Positions 32,790 to 45,645 of a DNA stretch of 64,000 nt are shown here, in pieces; positions within the stretch are counted from its first letter, which is position 1, and the number at the start of each line of letters is the position of its first letter. The stretch is from Amorphophallus konjac. Taxonomy: Eukaryota; Streptophyta; Magnoliopsida; Alismatales; Araceae. The position numbers and the translations under genes were made by a program. The notes below the pieces were generated by a model. The model saw only the letters and a program-made list of their open reading frames with translations. It was not told where the DNA came from and did no database searches. The stretch spans positions 506,520,566 to 506,584,565 of the forward strand of contig CM040121.1 of the NCBI GenBank assembly GCA_022559845.1, given 5' to 3'.

Positions 32790-35427
32790 CTCTTTCTCTC
32801 CCTCTCTCCCCGGGCGGCCGACGGTGGCGGAGGAGGGTGAGGCGGCGATGGCGAGAGGCGAGGAATGAGGAATGGGTCGAGGATCGAGCGCCAGTGGCGC
32901 GTGGAAGCTCGGTGGTGCATTCGTGAACCGGCGGAGGTTTAAAAGGCATTTCTTAAAGGATCGGCGTCCTCGGGGCGTGGAATCTTCGGTGGAGGTAGGG
33001 AGATGGACCCCCAGCTCGTGTACTTCATTTCCCGCGAGTTTTGTAGGCCGTGGTGAGCCGAGCGAACTTATTTGAGTGATTTGAGAAAAATCCATGTTTT
33101 TGGGGAGTGAGCCCGATCTAGAGTTTTGATCGCATTTTTGGGGTTTAAATGGGTCCTCTCGATGCTAAAGGGGCAGGGGACTAGTTTCCCCTTATTTTCC
33201 CCTTCGCGTGGGCGCGAATGGGGCGTGGAATGGACTTTTCCGTGATTTCCGCCGCTTTTGGGCTCAAGACGATTTAGCGGTTGTTTCAGAGACCGCTAGG
33301 GGCGCCAAGCGGTCATGTGGAGACCGCTAGGGGTCCCCCCTATGTCGGTTCAAGGCTGGCGGTCATGCGATAGACCGCCAGTGGGTTTAGCGATCTAGAG
33401 GTAGACCGCTAGCCAGTGCCTCGCGGTCCATGGGTAGACCAGTAGGCTCTTGGTAGCGGTCAGGGCAAGACCATTTTCTGTTTCGGAGTCATTCGAGGTC
33501 GGTCGGGTAGCGGTCTCGCGACGGACCGCTAGGCATCGCCTAGCGGTCAAGCAAAAGACCGCCACCTGCCTAGCGGTCCAAGAGGTGACCGCTAGGGGTT
33601 ACGAGTTCCTGAGGCTTAGCGGTCCAGGGGTGGACCGCTAGGCGGGCATTAGCGGTCCAGGGGTAGACTGCTAGGCGATTCTTCGTGGTCGTCGTGCCGT
33701 TTACCGTCGTGTTGGTCTCCGATCGATTCGGTTGTGACCCAGTGGTCGACCTTCGGCCTTGTGAATGTCCCGGACACCGTGGGACCTATATTTGTGTTTT
33801 TGGGGGTGTCCGGAGGTGCCGCATTATCTCAATTAGCGTGCTCGTGAGCCTTGGGGTCTGGGTGACCCCATGTGTGTGTTCTGAGTTTCTACGTGGGCCG
33901 TGTGTGTGTGGCCCTGGACTGCGAGTCCAATTAACCAGCCTTGGGCTGGAGGCTTTCCGTGTGTCCTGTGGATGGAAGATCCATGAGGCGACTGGTGTGC
34001 TATCCTGGGAATCGTGTCACCATTGTTTCAGACCTAGGGTTTAGGCCAGATTGATGGCGTTGTGTCGTCACGTGCAACGGTCTTGACCCCGAGTCTCGTG
34101 ACTCAAGGACCGTTGAGTTTAGTAGGTCTAGTGGGTTGTCCAGAGTTTGGTGGCCTCGAGCCACCTGTTACTCCGCATTACTCGCGATGGGTGTGTGCGT
34201 GGTTTTCAGTGTTCACGTTTAGTGAGCCCCCACTAGTCGTAGCTTTCCTACGCACGAGGGTGCGAACCCACTTGGGAGTGGTGGAGAGCGTGACCCGAGA
34301 GAGATGGTTGTTAGGTTGGTTACCGTAGGGCCCCCATGCGCAGTCGAGTCTGGGCTTCGGGGGAAGAACTAGCTAGAGGACAGCCCTCGGGCATATAGTC
34401 TGAGTGTTCACACGGGGCTGAGGGTGTCAGGCCTGCGCTGACAAGCGCGACCTCAGCTAGTCCTTGTTTGTGGTACTGGTTACTTTAGTGTCTTTGTCTC
34501 CGCCTGGGGTGTCGTAGCTAGACACGGGGGCGTGGTGTAAGATATTAGAGGATGCATCCGGTCTGTTCCTCTGGTGGGCGGTACTCCTGTCACGTGACGT
34601 GAGTTGTCATGTCCCGGGTTTCCGTTACCCATCTGCGAGGCGGGGCTTCGTGTGCTATTTCGGGAGTGTTCCCATAGTCCAGGTCTGGGGTTTCCGGTGA
34701 GCGTCACCAAGGGCTTTTCCCTAGACAACATTGATTTCACAACAGCGAGGTCGTGACTGTGGTTCTAGACCGCATGGTTTCGGCTTGGGCCCTGCTGTGA
34801 GGGCAGGTCTCCGTGACTGAGACGTCGTGGCATTTTCCTAGTAGCGTTGCTAGGGCGGTTCGTGTCTGGTGGTCCCCCGACCGTGGGATCGGGGCTTTAG
34901 GTTCGTGACTTGGTCGTCCCCAACGGGGTGACTGGGTCATGTTTTTCGATACAGTAGGAGTAACTATAGAGCCAAGGTTTTACCAGCCACAGTGGTTACT
35001 TTTCCTGCTGTTGTCGTTGTTCTTGTGGTTGCTGCTTTCTGTGTCACCGTTGTTTTCGGTTGGGGTTCCGCGGGACCCCTACTGAGCCAGTGACAGGAGG
35101 CTCACCCCTGCTTTTCAGGTGCGACGATTCTTCCTTAAGGTTTGAGGGTGCTGTTCGGAGGTTCTTAGTTGCCAGCTCGCCTGGTTGAGTGTTCACTCGG
35201 TGTTTGGTATGTTCTTTGCCTTAGACTGTACTTTCTGTTGGATTGGACTCTGCTGTTGTAGTTGTTTATTTATTTCTGTTAATTGTTGAATTATCCTACT
35301 TTATTTCCTATTTCTTTGTACCTCCACACTCCTTTTTAGCCCTTCCGAGTTACGACTCGTGGGCGGCGGGCTTGGATTCGAATGGTATCGGGTTCCTTTC
35401 CCAATATCCGGATCTTGGGTCGCTACT
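32790..35427 (+). repeat. LARD-like element 5' LTR, second part
   Basis: Resumes with the right CTCTT duplication and matches 39930-42565 to the end GGGTCGCTAC(T). The terminal A is T here. It contains the AGCGGTC hairpin array at 33275-33676. The remainder is GT-rich and non-coding. Confidence 0.9.
33275..33676 (+). repeat. Array of eleven AGCGGTC/GACCGCT dyads
   Basis: About eleven 21-22 bp dyads follow the pattern AGCGGTC-N7 or N8-GACCGCT, spaced irregularly over 400 bp. One unit is GGCGGTC/GACCGCC, a paired change on both arms. The array lies downstream of the TATA box, so it is probably transcribed. Its sister is at 40414-40813. Confidence 0.88.
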
Positions 35428-35429
35428 GT

Positions 35430-35441
35430 TGGTATCAGAGC
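35430..35441 (+). other. Primer-binding site (tRNA-iMet), LARD-like element
   Basis: TGGTATCAGAGC two bases after the 5' LTR end. Confidence 0.9.
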
Positions 35442-37207
35442 GGTGGTTGTGGACGTACATAGGAATTTGAAACATTGTAGTGATCAGAGTCCATAAGGTC
35501 CATTACATTCGGCAACTGGCATAGGGTTTTATGTTTGTTCTCCGCTTGGTTTCTCGCTTGAGAGCTTGAGTGCGCTGTGCGACGCTATTAAGGTGGTTGC
35601 CTGTGAGATGTCGTGCCCATTTCCCATGGTGTGTAAGGGTGCTGGCGCTGTTCCGGAAGGATGAGTGCTGGTTGGACAGTGTTCGCATTCTTGGCTGGTG
35701 CTGGAACTTTCCGATGCGTGGCGGATCGGAGCTTGTGGAGTTACATAAGATTGCCAGATTAAGAGAGAGAACTTGTGCTTTGGGTTCGAGGTAATTGAGC
35801 TTTCCTCACCCTGTTTTCTAAGGTTGGCCAGCCGAGTTGTAGATTATCGGGATGGCGAGTCCTGAGTTGCCGTGTTGGCTGTGCGCGTGGATCAGAGTGT
35901 GCAGCGGAAGCTTGGTGGGCCCATAACTCACGGGTCTCAGGATTGTAGCGTTGGTTACTACAGGCAGATTTCCTTAGGTTGCGTTGAGCATTGGAGGATT
36001 GGTTCCTCTATGTGAGACGTGTTTTTGTTGTGCCGTTGCTCGAGGAATTATGGTTCTTGGCACTGGCAGGTGGAGTGTTGGGAAAAAATGTTGGCAAGTG
36101 TGCCGCATGAGTACCCTGTTCCTGTGATGGAAGCCGTGTCAGGCGTCGGTATTCGACCCGGATGGGGTTGTTGAGGATGTCGCCTGACGGAGGTCGAGGA
36201 CATGATGGTCAGAGTCGGTGGCTTGGTGCCCGACTTGTATTGGAGGTTGTGTTCTCGGATGAGATCATGTTTTAGAGGAAGTGATCTCTAAGAGATTTTG
36301 GGTTTCGGTCGGTAGCTGCGAGTGACTGGTAAGGCTAGTCTCGTAGTCGACCATGGTAAGATGTGTATTACTGGGACCCGTGTGCATTGATCTCGGCATT
36401 GGCAACCAAGTTATTGTGAGATTGGGTGGCACTTTCTTCCCCTAGAGACGTGTGCCATGAATCGTTCCGGTGGTGTCCCGTGGCTCTGTGGCGAGGGCGG
36501 AATCGGGATTGGCAGGTGTCCACTTGGATTAATTGAGACGAAGGTTTCGTTGAGACAAGACGGAAGAGTGACGCCTGTGGGTGGAGGCCTTTAAGTGAGA
36601 TTGGCGTCGGAATGGTGGTCCTTGATGGGACATTGGCATTGGAGTGGTTATCCCTGATCTGGTGACCAGCATGGGAGGATTTCCTTGTAAGTCTAAGTCG
36701 AGTTTGGTGATGACCGAAGACTCCTGAGTCTTGTCGTTCTCCCCTGAGAGGGTTAAGTTGGCGCGATGCTCGAGATCAGATGTGATGTCCGAGAGAAGTT
36801 TAGCTCGTGATGTGGTAATTATCTATGTGTGAGTCAGCGGATGGCCTGTCGTGAGTCGGATCGTGCCTGCTGGGCCAGTGGAGGTTTCCTGTTAATGAAT
36901 GTCTGGTGACCAGTGGATGGTCTTTCATAGACAGAAGATGCTGGTGGTTGCGCATCGGGAATGGTGAGAGCCGTGTGCAAATGAGGGCCTTGGTGGCCGT
37001 TTCTGTGATGTGCTTTTCCGGATGGGATCTGGGATTTGTCAAAGTTTGAGTTCTGACAGAGTTGGTCCAGTGCTATTGTGGCGTTCGGCTTGCCAGGTGT
37101 AAGATGGTCCTTGGCGTGGAGCCGACAGATTGGTGGTGGTCAGCTGGTAGAGAGGCTGACGTTTGGTTGGTCCATCGAGCATGGATTTTGATCAGTGGTT
37201 GTCTCTC
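35442..37207 (+). other. Non-coding internal region of LARD-like element
   Basis: No frame with recognisable gag, protease or pol motifs on either strand. Composition is G- and T-rich, like the LTR. With 39310-39623 it makes up the whole original internal region. Confidence 0.75.
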
Positions 37208-37212
37208 GTAAC

Positions 37213-39304
37213 TGATGCGGGACAGACACACGACTCGACTCTAAATGGATATGCGATCCTCGGACTCTAAGCAAGCTCGCGATCGTCCCTAACGAGGGAA
37301 GCGTCGGACGTGCGCGGTTGAGAAACCGGCAGAGAGCTAGGGTGGTCAACTTACAAATTCGTGCTCGGATCGGGTCACGGGACGGTCTCACTCTCTCTCG
37401 TAGCAGCGGTGATATAAAAAGTAAAGCGGGCTACGATCCTAGCATGCTCTCTAGCAGCGGCATATGAAATATATACGAATAAAGCAAGTTGCTGAGTCAA
37501 GGGGCGAATATGATACCTCCACGCTGTCGGGCGTGGGGAAGACTTCCCGGTCGAACTCGTACTCCCGGAACAGTAAATACATAATAATTATAGCAAGACA
37601 GCCCACTCCACGCAGGGAGGTAAAGGGCGACACAGCGGGACCCGAGAGTAGCGGTTTCGGGTTGACGGGCCGCTTGTTGTGTAGCTTCGGCGGCACACGT
37701 ACTCTCGACCGTGGGACCCACGAGCTGGTCAGTGGGGCCGTGTGGGACCGGGGTGGCACCACTGTGGTGGGGACACCTGGAGGGGTCCTCCCTGGGACGG
37801 CGATACGCTGGTTCACCGGTCGGAGGCCGGGCGGCTCCGATCTCCACTCGCCGGAGTTGCTGGCCACGGATCTGCAGTTCTGTTTTACAGCGCACGACCC
37901 GGCAAGGTTTGCTGCTGCGGTCACTCCCGACGTCGGATCGACACACAAGAGGTACCGATGGAAAGCTGACTTGAAATCCTTCGATCTATGGCTGGAGAAA
38001 GAAATTTGAGTTTTTCGTTGATGGTCTTTGTCGAATTTTCAAGCTACTGACTCACAGGATCTGAAAACTTAGGGCAGAACCAAGTTTTCCGGAGAGTTGG
38101 CATTGACTGCATTGTAGAACTTCGATTCAGCCTTTGAGCCCTTCATGAAAGTTGTAGAGGCCGAAGAGAGGAAACCGGGGATATATCTTATGAAAGGTTT
38201 GTTGGAAGTTTTCATTTTTTGTAGATTTTATACTGACTCGGGGTCGGATCTGGACAGCAGAGACAGAACTAAGTTTGGGGAAAAGACATAATTTCTAAAA
38301 ATGGGTAGAGAGATTTAGAAATTCTACGAAAATTTGTGAGGGTGGAAATGATGGAAAAAACCTCCAAGAAATTTGGGGGTTCCAAAAAAAATCAAAAAGG
38401 GGGTCTAAAGGGGGAATAACTAAGCTTCTGCTAAACAGATCTGAAAAGGGATAGATCAAGAAGACAGAAAGATAAGAAAATGAAAAAATATAAAACGAAG
38501 TCTAAAGAACGTGATTTTTTTACTGAAGGTTGGGAATCAAGAGAGAAACAAACCCTGAAAATCGCAACTCCAGATGATGTCAGAGTTGGGAGTTAAAAAT
38601 CCCAGATCAGCTGGCTATCTTGAGTGGACAGAACTCTGGCGACGATGGTGGCGGTGCGACGGCGGCTCGTTGGTGGCACGATCGGCAGCGGCGGCAACAG
38701 AGATAGAAGATATATGGGAGGAGGAGGAGGAGATAGAAAGGGTCTCATCCCTGGGAAGAAGAAGAACCAGAGGGGAGGAGAGAGGGTTGGGGCACACCCT
38801 TCAAGCTTGCTTGCAATTTCTTGTTCAAATGATCATTAATTACATAAAAGGTGAAAATACAAGCTTATATATGAAACTAAAAAAGACCAATAATAACCTT
38901 GGTCGATGGACACATGGGGGAATAATGGGAATAAAGAAATCCCACAAAGGGACAATGGAGAGGGCGGCCCTTGAAGAAGTCAAAATGAATTTGGCTTCTT
39001 TTATTCCAATTTCAACCATTACACCTACCTTGTACCTACCTTGTCCCCTTGACCATGGGCCAACATTTGGGCCCCTATGTGGAGTGGCCCATATGTGAGA
39101 GAGAGAGGCCCAATTAGGCTCTAAAGGTGTAGAGGCCCAATTGTGGAATTTGGACCCCTTTTCAAGACACTTAGCCCATATTATACTCTTGACCCACTTA
39201 ACACTCATAAATGCTCACAAATACAATTACACACTCACCCAAAAGAATATGAAAAAATATCTAAACATAAGTAAATGAGGTGGCTTGCTCCGATGTCCTC
39301 ATCC
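37213..39304. mobile_element. Solo LTR (2092 bp), TGATGCGGGAC family, copy 1
   Basis: It starts TGATGCGGGAC and is flanked by GTAAC duplications at 37208-37212 and 39305-39309. The last base is C (CATCC) where the family has CATCA. It resembles 43431-45645 along its length, sharing the GGATATGCGA, CTCTAAGCAAGCTCGCGAT and GATCTGAAAACT blocks. No primer site, polypurine tract or domain is inside. Orientation is unknown. Frames such as 37464-38009 and 38574-39098 are not supported as genes. Confidence 0.88.
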
Positions 39305-39309
39305 GTAAC

Positions 39310-39623
39310 GAGGACTGTGACTCCTCGGTGCGCGAGATGGTGGCTGCGGTGCAATGAGTGGTTTTCGTTGTAGCTAAGGTGATACCAGACTTGTGCTTTT
39401 ATTTTATGCCTACTCTGGTGACCGATGTGTGTGCGGTGTGCGGAGCGAGGTGTTTCTAGTGATAATGGTCTGGCTGTATCCCTCAGGATCTGTGTTTTTG
39501 TGAGAATCGAGGCTTTCTGTGCTGGGGCTCTGACAGCGTTGCCAGTTGGTTAAGATGTCTTTCCCCTGTGGCTTGGTGCTAGTCCTTAATTTCGAGGATG
39601 AAATTTGTTTAAGGGGGGAGGGC
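39310..39623 (+). other. LARD-like element internal 3' end with polypurine tract
   Basis: It ends with AAGGGGGGAGGGC directly before the 3' LTR. The preceding GAGGATGAAATTTG segment is typical of Del/Tekay 3' ends. Confidence 0.8.
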
Positions 39624-42565
39624 TGTAACGCCCCGGATTTTTCAGATATTTATCGGATCAGGATATGTGGGTTTCGGATCGCTCTCGGGCGTCCCGGATT
39701 GAGTTTTATGGTTTACGCGTGTTTTGGCCTATCGGACCTATAGAACGCCGTGTAGGGTGCACCATTGCGTTCTCTAACTCTGGGATGGTACCACTGAGTT
39801 GTGCATTTTCCAAGGATCGTGGGAAGTATTTTCCCCAATTTTTGGTATTTTTTGAAAATTTTGGATTTTCCTATAAATAACCCCTTAACCTTTCTCTGTC
39901 CCCATTCTCTCTTTCTCACTCTCTCTCATCTCTTTCTCTCCCCCTCTCCCCGGGCGGCCGCCGGAGGCAGAGGAGGGTGAGGCGGCAATGGTGGGAGGTG
40001 AGGAACGAGGAATGGGTTGAGGATCGAGGGACGGTGGTGCGTGGAAGCTCGGCGGTGCGTTCGTGAACCTGCGGAGGTTTAAACGGCATTTCTTCGCGGA
40101 TCGGCGTCCTCATGGTGCGGAATCTTCGGTGGAGGTAGGTAGATGGACCCCTAGCTCGGGTACTTCATTTTCGCGAGTTTTGTAGGCCGTGGTGAGCCGA
40201 GCAGGTTTATTTGAGCGATTTGGGGAAAATCCATATTTTTGGGGAGTGAGCTCGAGCTAGAGTTTTGATCACATTTTTGGGGTTTAAATGGGTCATCTCG
40301 ATGCTAGAGAGGTAGGGGACTAGTTTCCCCTTGTTTTCCCCTTCACGTGGGCGCGAACGGGACGTAGAATGGACTTTCCCATGATTTCTGCCATTTTTGG
40401 GCTCGGGACGATTTAGCGGTCTTTCCAGAGACCGCTGGGGGCGCCAAGCAGTCATGTGGAGACCGCTAGGGGTCCCCCTATGTCGGTTCAAGGCTGGCGG
40501 TCATGCGATAGACCGCTAGTGGGTTTAGCGGTCCAGAGGTAGACCGCTAGCCAGTGCCTCGTGGTCCATGGGTAGACCGCCAGGCTCTTGGTAGCGGTCA
40601 GGGCAAGACCGTTTTCTATTTTGGAGTCGTTCGAGGTCGGTCGGGTAGCGGTCTCGCGACGGACCGCTAGGCATCGCCTAGCGGTCAGGCAAAAGACCGC
40701 CACCTGCCTAGCGGTACGAGAGGTGACCGCTAGGGGTTACGAGTTCCTGAGGCTTAGCAGTCCAGTGGTGGACCGCTAGGCTGGCATTAGCGGTCCAGGG
40801 TAGACCGCTAGGCGATTCTTCGTGCTCGTCGTGCCGTTTACCGTTGTGTTGGTCTCCGGTCGACCCGGTTGTGACCCAGTGGTTGACCTTCGGCCTCGTG
40901 AATGTCCCAGACACTGTGGGACATGTGTTTGTATTTTTGGGGGTGTCCGGAGGTGTCGCGTTGTCTCGATTAGCGTGCTCGTGAGTCTTGGGGTCCTGGT
41001 GACCCCATGTGTGTGTTTCAAGTTTTCGCGTGGGCCGTGTGTGTGTGGCCCTGGACTGCGAGTCCAATAAACCAACCTGGGGCTGGAGGCTTTCCGTATG
41101 TCCTGTGGATGGGAGATCCACGAGGCGGTTGGTGAGTTGTCTTGGGAATCATGTCACCGTGGTTTCAGACCTAGGGATTAGGCCAGATTGACGGTGTCGT
41201 GTCATCACGTGCAATGGTCTTGACCCCGAGTCTGGTGACTCAAGGACCGTTGAGTTTAGTAGGTCTAGTGGGTTGTCCAGAGTTTGGTGGCCTCGAGCCA
41301 CCTGTTACTCTGTGTTACTCACGATGGGTGCGTGCGTGGTTTTTAGTGTTCACATTTAGTGAGCCCCTACTAGTCGTAGCTTTCCTGCGCACGCGGGTGC
41401 GAACCCACTTGGGAGTGGTGGAGAGCGTGACCCGAGAGAGACGGTTGTTAGGCTGGTTACCGTAGGCCCCCCACGCGCAGCCGAGCCTGGGCTTCGGGGG
41501 AAGAACCAGCTAGAGGATAGGCCTAGGGCGTATGGTCTGAGTGTGTACGCAGGACTGAGGGTGTCGGGCCTGCGCTGACAAGTGTGACCTCAGCTAGTCC
41601 TTGTTTGTGGTATTGGTTACTTTAGTGTCTCTGTCTCCGCCTAGGGCGTCGTAGCTAGACACGGGGGCACGGTGTAAGATGTCAAGGGATGCATCCGGTC
41701 TGTTCTTCTGGTGGGCGATACTCCCGTCATGTGAGGTGAGTTGTCGTGTCCCGCGTTTCCATTACCCATCTGCGAGACGGGGCTTCGTGTGCTGTTTCGG
41801 GAGCGTTCCTATAGTCCATGTCAGGGGTTTTCGGTGAGCGTCACCGAGGGCTTTTCCCTAGACAGCGTTGAGTTCGCGATAGCGAGGTCGTGACTATGGT
41901 TCCAGACCGCGTGGTTTCGGCTTGGGCCCTGCTGTGTGGGCAGGTCTTCGCGACTGAGACGTCATGGCGTTTTCCTAGTAGCGTGGCTAGGGCGGTTCGT
42001 GTCTGGTGGTCCCCCGACTGTGGGATCAAGGCGTTGGGTTCATGACTTGGTCGTCCCCCATCGGGGTGACTGGGTCGTGTTTTCCAATACAGCAGGAGTA
42101 GCTGTAGGGCCGAGATTTTACGGGCCACCGTGGTTACTTTTCCTGTTGTTGTCGTTGTTCTTGTAGTTGCTGCTTTCCGTGCCGTAGTTATTTTCGGTTG
42201 GGGTTCTGCGGGACCCCTACTGAGTCAGTGACAGGAGGCTCACCCCAGCTTTTCAGGTGCGGCGGTTCTTCCTCGAGATTCGAGGGTGCTGTTCGGAGGT
42301 TCTTAGTTGCCAGCTCGCCGGGCTGAGTGTTCACTCGGTGTTGGGTACGTTTTTTGCCTTAGACTGTACTTTCTGTTAGACTAGACTCTACTGTTGTAGT
42401 TGTTTATTTATTTATGTTAATTGTTGAATTGTCCTACTTTATTTCTTATTTCTTTGTACCTCCGCACTCCTTTTTAGCCCTTCCGAGCTCCGGCTCGTGG
42501 GTGGCGGGCCAGGATTCGAATGGTATCGGGTTCTTTTCCCGGTATCCGGATCTTGGGTCGCTACA
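39624..42565 (+). repeat. 3' LTR of LARD-like element (2942 bp), uninterrupted
   Basis: It starts TGTAACGCCCCGGA and ends GGGTCGCTACA. TATA is at 39872-39878 and the dyad array at 40414-40813. The empty target CTCTT at 39930-39934 shows the LTR before the gag-only insertion. Confidence 0.93.
40414..40813 (+). repeat. Array of AGCGGTC/GACCGCT dyads, sister copy
   Basis: The same eleven dyads as 33275-33676. Several positions differ between the two, some keeping and some breaking the pairing. Confidence 0.88.
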
Positions 42566-43430
42566 ATACATATCGAAAATAAAGATACTACATCCACTGG
42601 TACTACAACACGAGCTGATTACTCAACGCGGACGCGACTAGCACCCTCAAACCGAGCCACTGACTCTACCTAGTGTAGAAACTGACTCAGATAACAGGGC
42701 GGTTGACCTGTTTGCTCGGGAAGCTTAGAGAAAAGGTATCAGTGGAAAGAGGAAGAAAAGGAAGGAATGCCCGAACATCAAGAAAATAAGATAAGGCCTC
42801 CTCTGCCAACTCTTTGGAAGGGAACAAGGCCAGAGGTCAAACAGAAAGCAAGCACCCCCAAGTGGGGCGAGCAAGGATAAGAAAAGGCGCATCCTCCAAA
42901 GAGTGAAGAAATTGGTTGAAGAGTAGAAGAGGGAGAAAACGAGCACCCCCCTCGAAGAGGTAAGATGGGCGACGAGGATAGAAAGAAAGGAGGAGCAACG
43001 ACGTTGCGTCGTCAGTCCTCCTCAAGTGGGGCGGCGGCCCAGAGAGCAGGAGAGAGCCTGTGACCAGGCCTCCTTCCTTCTTGTACGCCGTCTGGCGGCG
43101 ATCCAGAAGTCAGGAGCGAGCTCGTCGCCAGGCCTCTTTCTTTCTCCTACGCTGTCCGCCCCGTCCTCCTTCATTCTTCTACGCCGAAGCAGCATGAACA
43201 CCACTGCGGCCGCCAGGATCATCGTCTTCCAAATCGCCCTCCATGTTTCGCTGGTAATCTCCCAACAATAGAGATAGACGCTTTGTGAAAAAAAAAGGAA
43301 AAACTGCAAGGGAAGTCTTAAGCGGTGAAGAGAGGTGGAGACCCCCTTCGGGACCTTTTATAGATCAAAAGGGGGAACCCTCACCTTAATTGACTCTCCC
43401 CTCGAAAAAATGTGAAATGCAGGAGCCCTT
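42566..43430 (+). other. Tat element 3' non-coding segment
   Basis: Starts with the right ATACA duplication and ends with CCCTT at 43426-43430. It contains two imperfect copies of a roughly 60-bp segment around GACCAGGCCTC and GCCAGGCCTC (43040-43150). A 95-codon minus-strand frame (43022-43309) has a hydrophobic stretch, but I do not recognise it and do not call it a gene. Confidence 0.6.
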
Positions 43431-45645
43431 TGATGCGGGACGGACCACGGACTCGAGAGCAATTGGATATGCGACCCTTGGACTCTAAGCAAGCTCGCGA
43501 TCACCCCTATCGAGGGAAGCGTAAGGACGTGCACGGTTGAGAAACCGACAATGAGCTAGGGTGGTCAACTAACCAATTCGTGCCCGGATCGGGTCACAGG
43601 ACGGTCTCGCTCTCTCTCACAGTAGCGGTGATATAAGAAGTAAAGCGGGTTACGATCCTAGCATGCTCTCTAGCAGCGGCATATAAGGCATATACGAATA
43701 AAGCAAAGTGTCGAGTAAGGAGCGAATATAATACCTCCACGCGCTTGGCGTGGGGAAGACGATCCCGGTCGATCTCGTACTCCCGGAATAGTAAATACAC
43801 AATAATTACAGCAAGATAAATCACTGCCCACTCCATGCAGGGATGTAAAGGGCGACACAGTGGGACTCGGAGTAGCGGGTTCGGGTTGATGGGTAGCTTC
43901 TTGAGTAGCTTCGGTGGCACACGTACTCACGATCGTGGGACCCACGTGCTGGTCAGTGGGGCCGTGTGGGCCCGGAGTGGCACCGCTGTGATGGGGATGT
44001 CCGGAGGGCACTCCCTGGGAAGGCGGCGCGCTGGTTCGCCTCACGGAAGGCGAGGAGGCTCCGATCGGTGCGGGTTGGAGTAGTTGCTGCCCACGGATCT
44101 GAATTCTGTTTCAGACCTGCGCGTCCCGACGAAAACTGATGCTGCGATCAGCCCCGACGTCGGATTGACCCACAAGAGGTACCGATGGAACTTTAACTCA
44201 AAATCCTTCGATCTATGACTAGAGAAAGAAATTTTAATTTCCCGTTGAGGGCCTTTGTCGAATATTCAAGCTGCTAGTTCACAGGATCTGAAAACTCAGG
44301 ACAGAAGTGCTTTTTTCTGAGAGTTGGCATTGACCGTGAGGTAGACCTTCGATTCAGCTATTGAGCTCTTCATGAAAGTGGTAGAGGCCGAAGATAGGAA
44401 AATGGGGATATATTTTATGAAAGGTGTGGTGGCGATTTGGCTGGGAAAAAGTATTTTATATCACTGGGTGGTCGTATCTAGACAGCAGAAACAGAATTGA
44501 ATTTTGGAGAAAGACACAATTTCTAAAAATAGGTAGAGGGCTTTTGAAATTCGACAAAAATTTGTGGAGGATGGGGATGGTAGAAAAAACCTCCATTAAA
44601 ATTGGGGATTCAAGCAAAAATCAAGAAGGGGAGCAAAATGGCGAAACTCAGGGCTGCTGTTACATAGGACTGAGAACTAGCAGATTTGGAGGATGGGGAT
44701 GCACGAAAATGGAAAAATAGATAACGAGACTATAATTTTTTTTAAAATTTTCTGGGATGTGGTGGTGATCTCTAAAACTCACCCTGAAAATCTCAACTCT
44801 AGATAATGTCGGAGTTGGGAGGTAAAAGTCCCGTAGTGAGCCTCTGTCTAGCAAAATAGAACTTGGACAGCACTTTGGAAGGATGCTCGCGGTGGCTCAT
44901 TGGTGGCACGAACGGCGGTGGCGGTGGCAGAGATAGAAATCAGAGGTAGAGGGGCTAAGATAGAAGGGGTCTATACCCTGAAATGCAGAAGGAGGAGGAA
45001 GGAACCAGAGGGAGAGAGAGGGGGGGCGCAAATTTGCTCCAATGCAATCACTTTTTTCTTCTCATTAATTCTAACAAAATGTGGAAATACAAGCATTTAT
45101 ATAAAATGTAAAAAGACCCAAAATGACCTCAGATCTAGGGTTGAAAGGGGCACTAAGGGGATAGAAGAAAATATTTCTCCCATGTGGTCAAAACACATTA
45201 AATAAATTCTAATCAAACTTATACAAATTCTATTCAAACTTCACCTACCTTGCCTAATAAGACAAAGAAGAGGGCGCCCCCTTCATGGGCTTCTCTTAGG
45301 CCAAGCTGGTCCAAGGCCATCCAATCAAGCCCATTCAACCATGCTTAGCCTATGGGCTCTCCCACCTAGATGGCCCATGAGAGGGAAAAGCCCACTTGGG
45401 CCTTAAGTAATTTAATGGCCCATTATGAAGCCTAATGACCCAATATGACACAACCCCTTAATGGACTCTTCTAAATGCAACTCATTGATGTATTCTACAT
45501 GGAATGTGGCCCATTGACTTGTTAAAAGTCTTACAAAGGAGCCAAAATCAAAAAAAACCCAAACAAGCACACTAATACAAGCCCATTGACACTAATACAA
45601 GCCAATACACACTAATACAAGCCATTTGCCTTTGATGCCCCATCA
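43431..45645. mobile_element. Solo LTR (2215 bp), TGATGCGGGAC family, copy 2
   Basis: It runs TGATGCGGGAC to GCCCCATCA with CCCTT duplications at 43426-43430 and 45646-45650. It is the intact-ended member of the family at 37213-39304, but clearly diverged from it. No coding domain, primer site or polypurine tract is seen inside. Confidence 0.9.

Larger units (their letters stand above)
22637..42565 (+). mobile_element. Non-coding gypsy element (LARD-like) with 2.94-kb LTRs
   Basis: It begins TGTCACTCCCCGGA, ends GGGTCGCTACA and is bounded by ATACA duplications. The 5' LTR is 22637-35427. Taking out the 9842-bp insertion and its 5-bp duplication leaves 2944 bp, against 2942 bp for the 3' LTR (39624-42565). 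The internal region is 4196 bp, or 2099 bp after removing a solo LTR and duplication. It has a tRNA-iMet primer site and a polypurine tract but no gag or pol domain. The sequence before the 3' LTR (a frame reading NFEDEI then LRGEGCNAP, then AAGGGGGGAGGG) looks like a Del/Tekay chromovirus 3' end, so it is probably a large derivative mobilised by such an element. Confidence 0.88.

Noticed and set aside
37464..38009. 181-codon plus frame and overlapping minus frames
   Set aside because: They lie in a solo LTR, show no domain and are open on both strands because of GC-rich composition.
38574..39098. 174-codon plus frame
   Set aside because: Inside the same solo LTR. The equivalent in the sister LTR (44,8xx-45,2xx) is not conserved as a frame.
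43022..43309. 95-codon minus frame with a hydrophobic stretch
   Set aside because: No recognised motif, lies in a Tat 3' region with imperfect repeats. Could not be told from chance.
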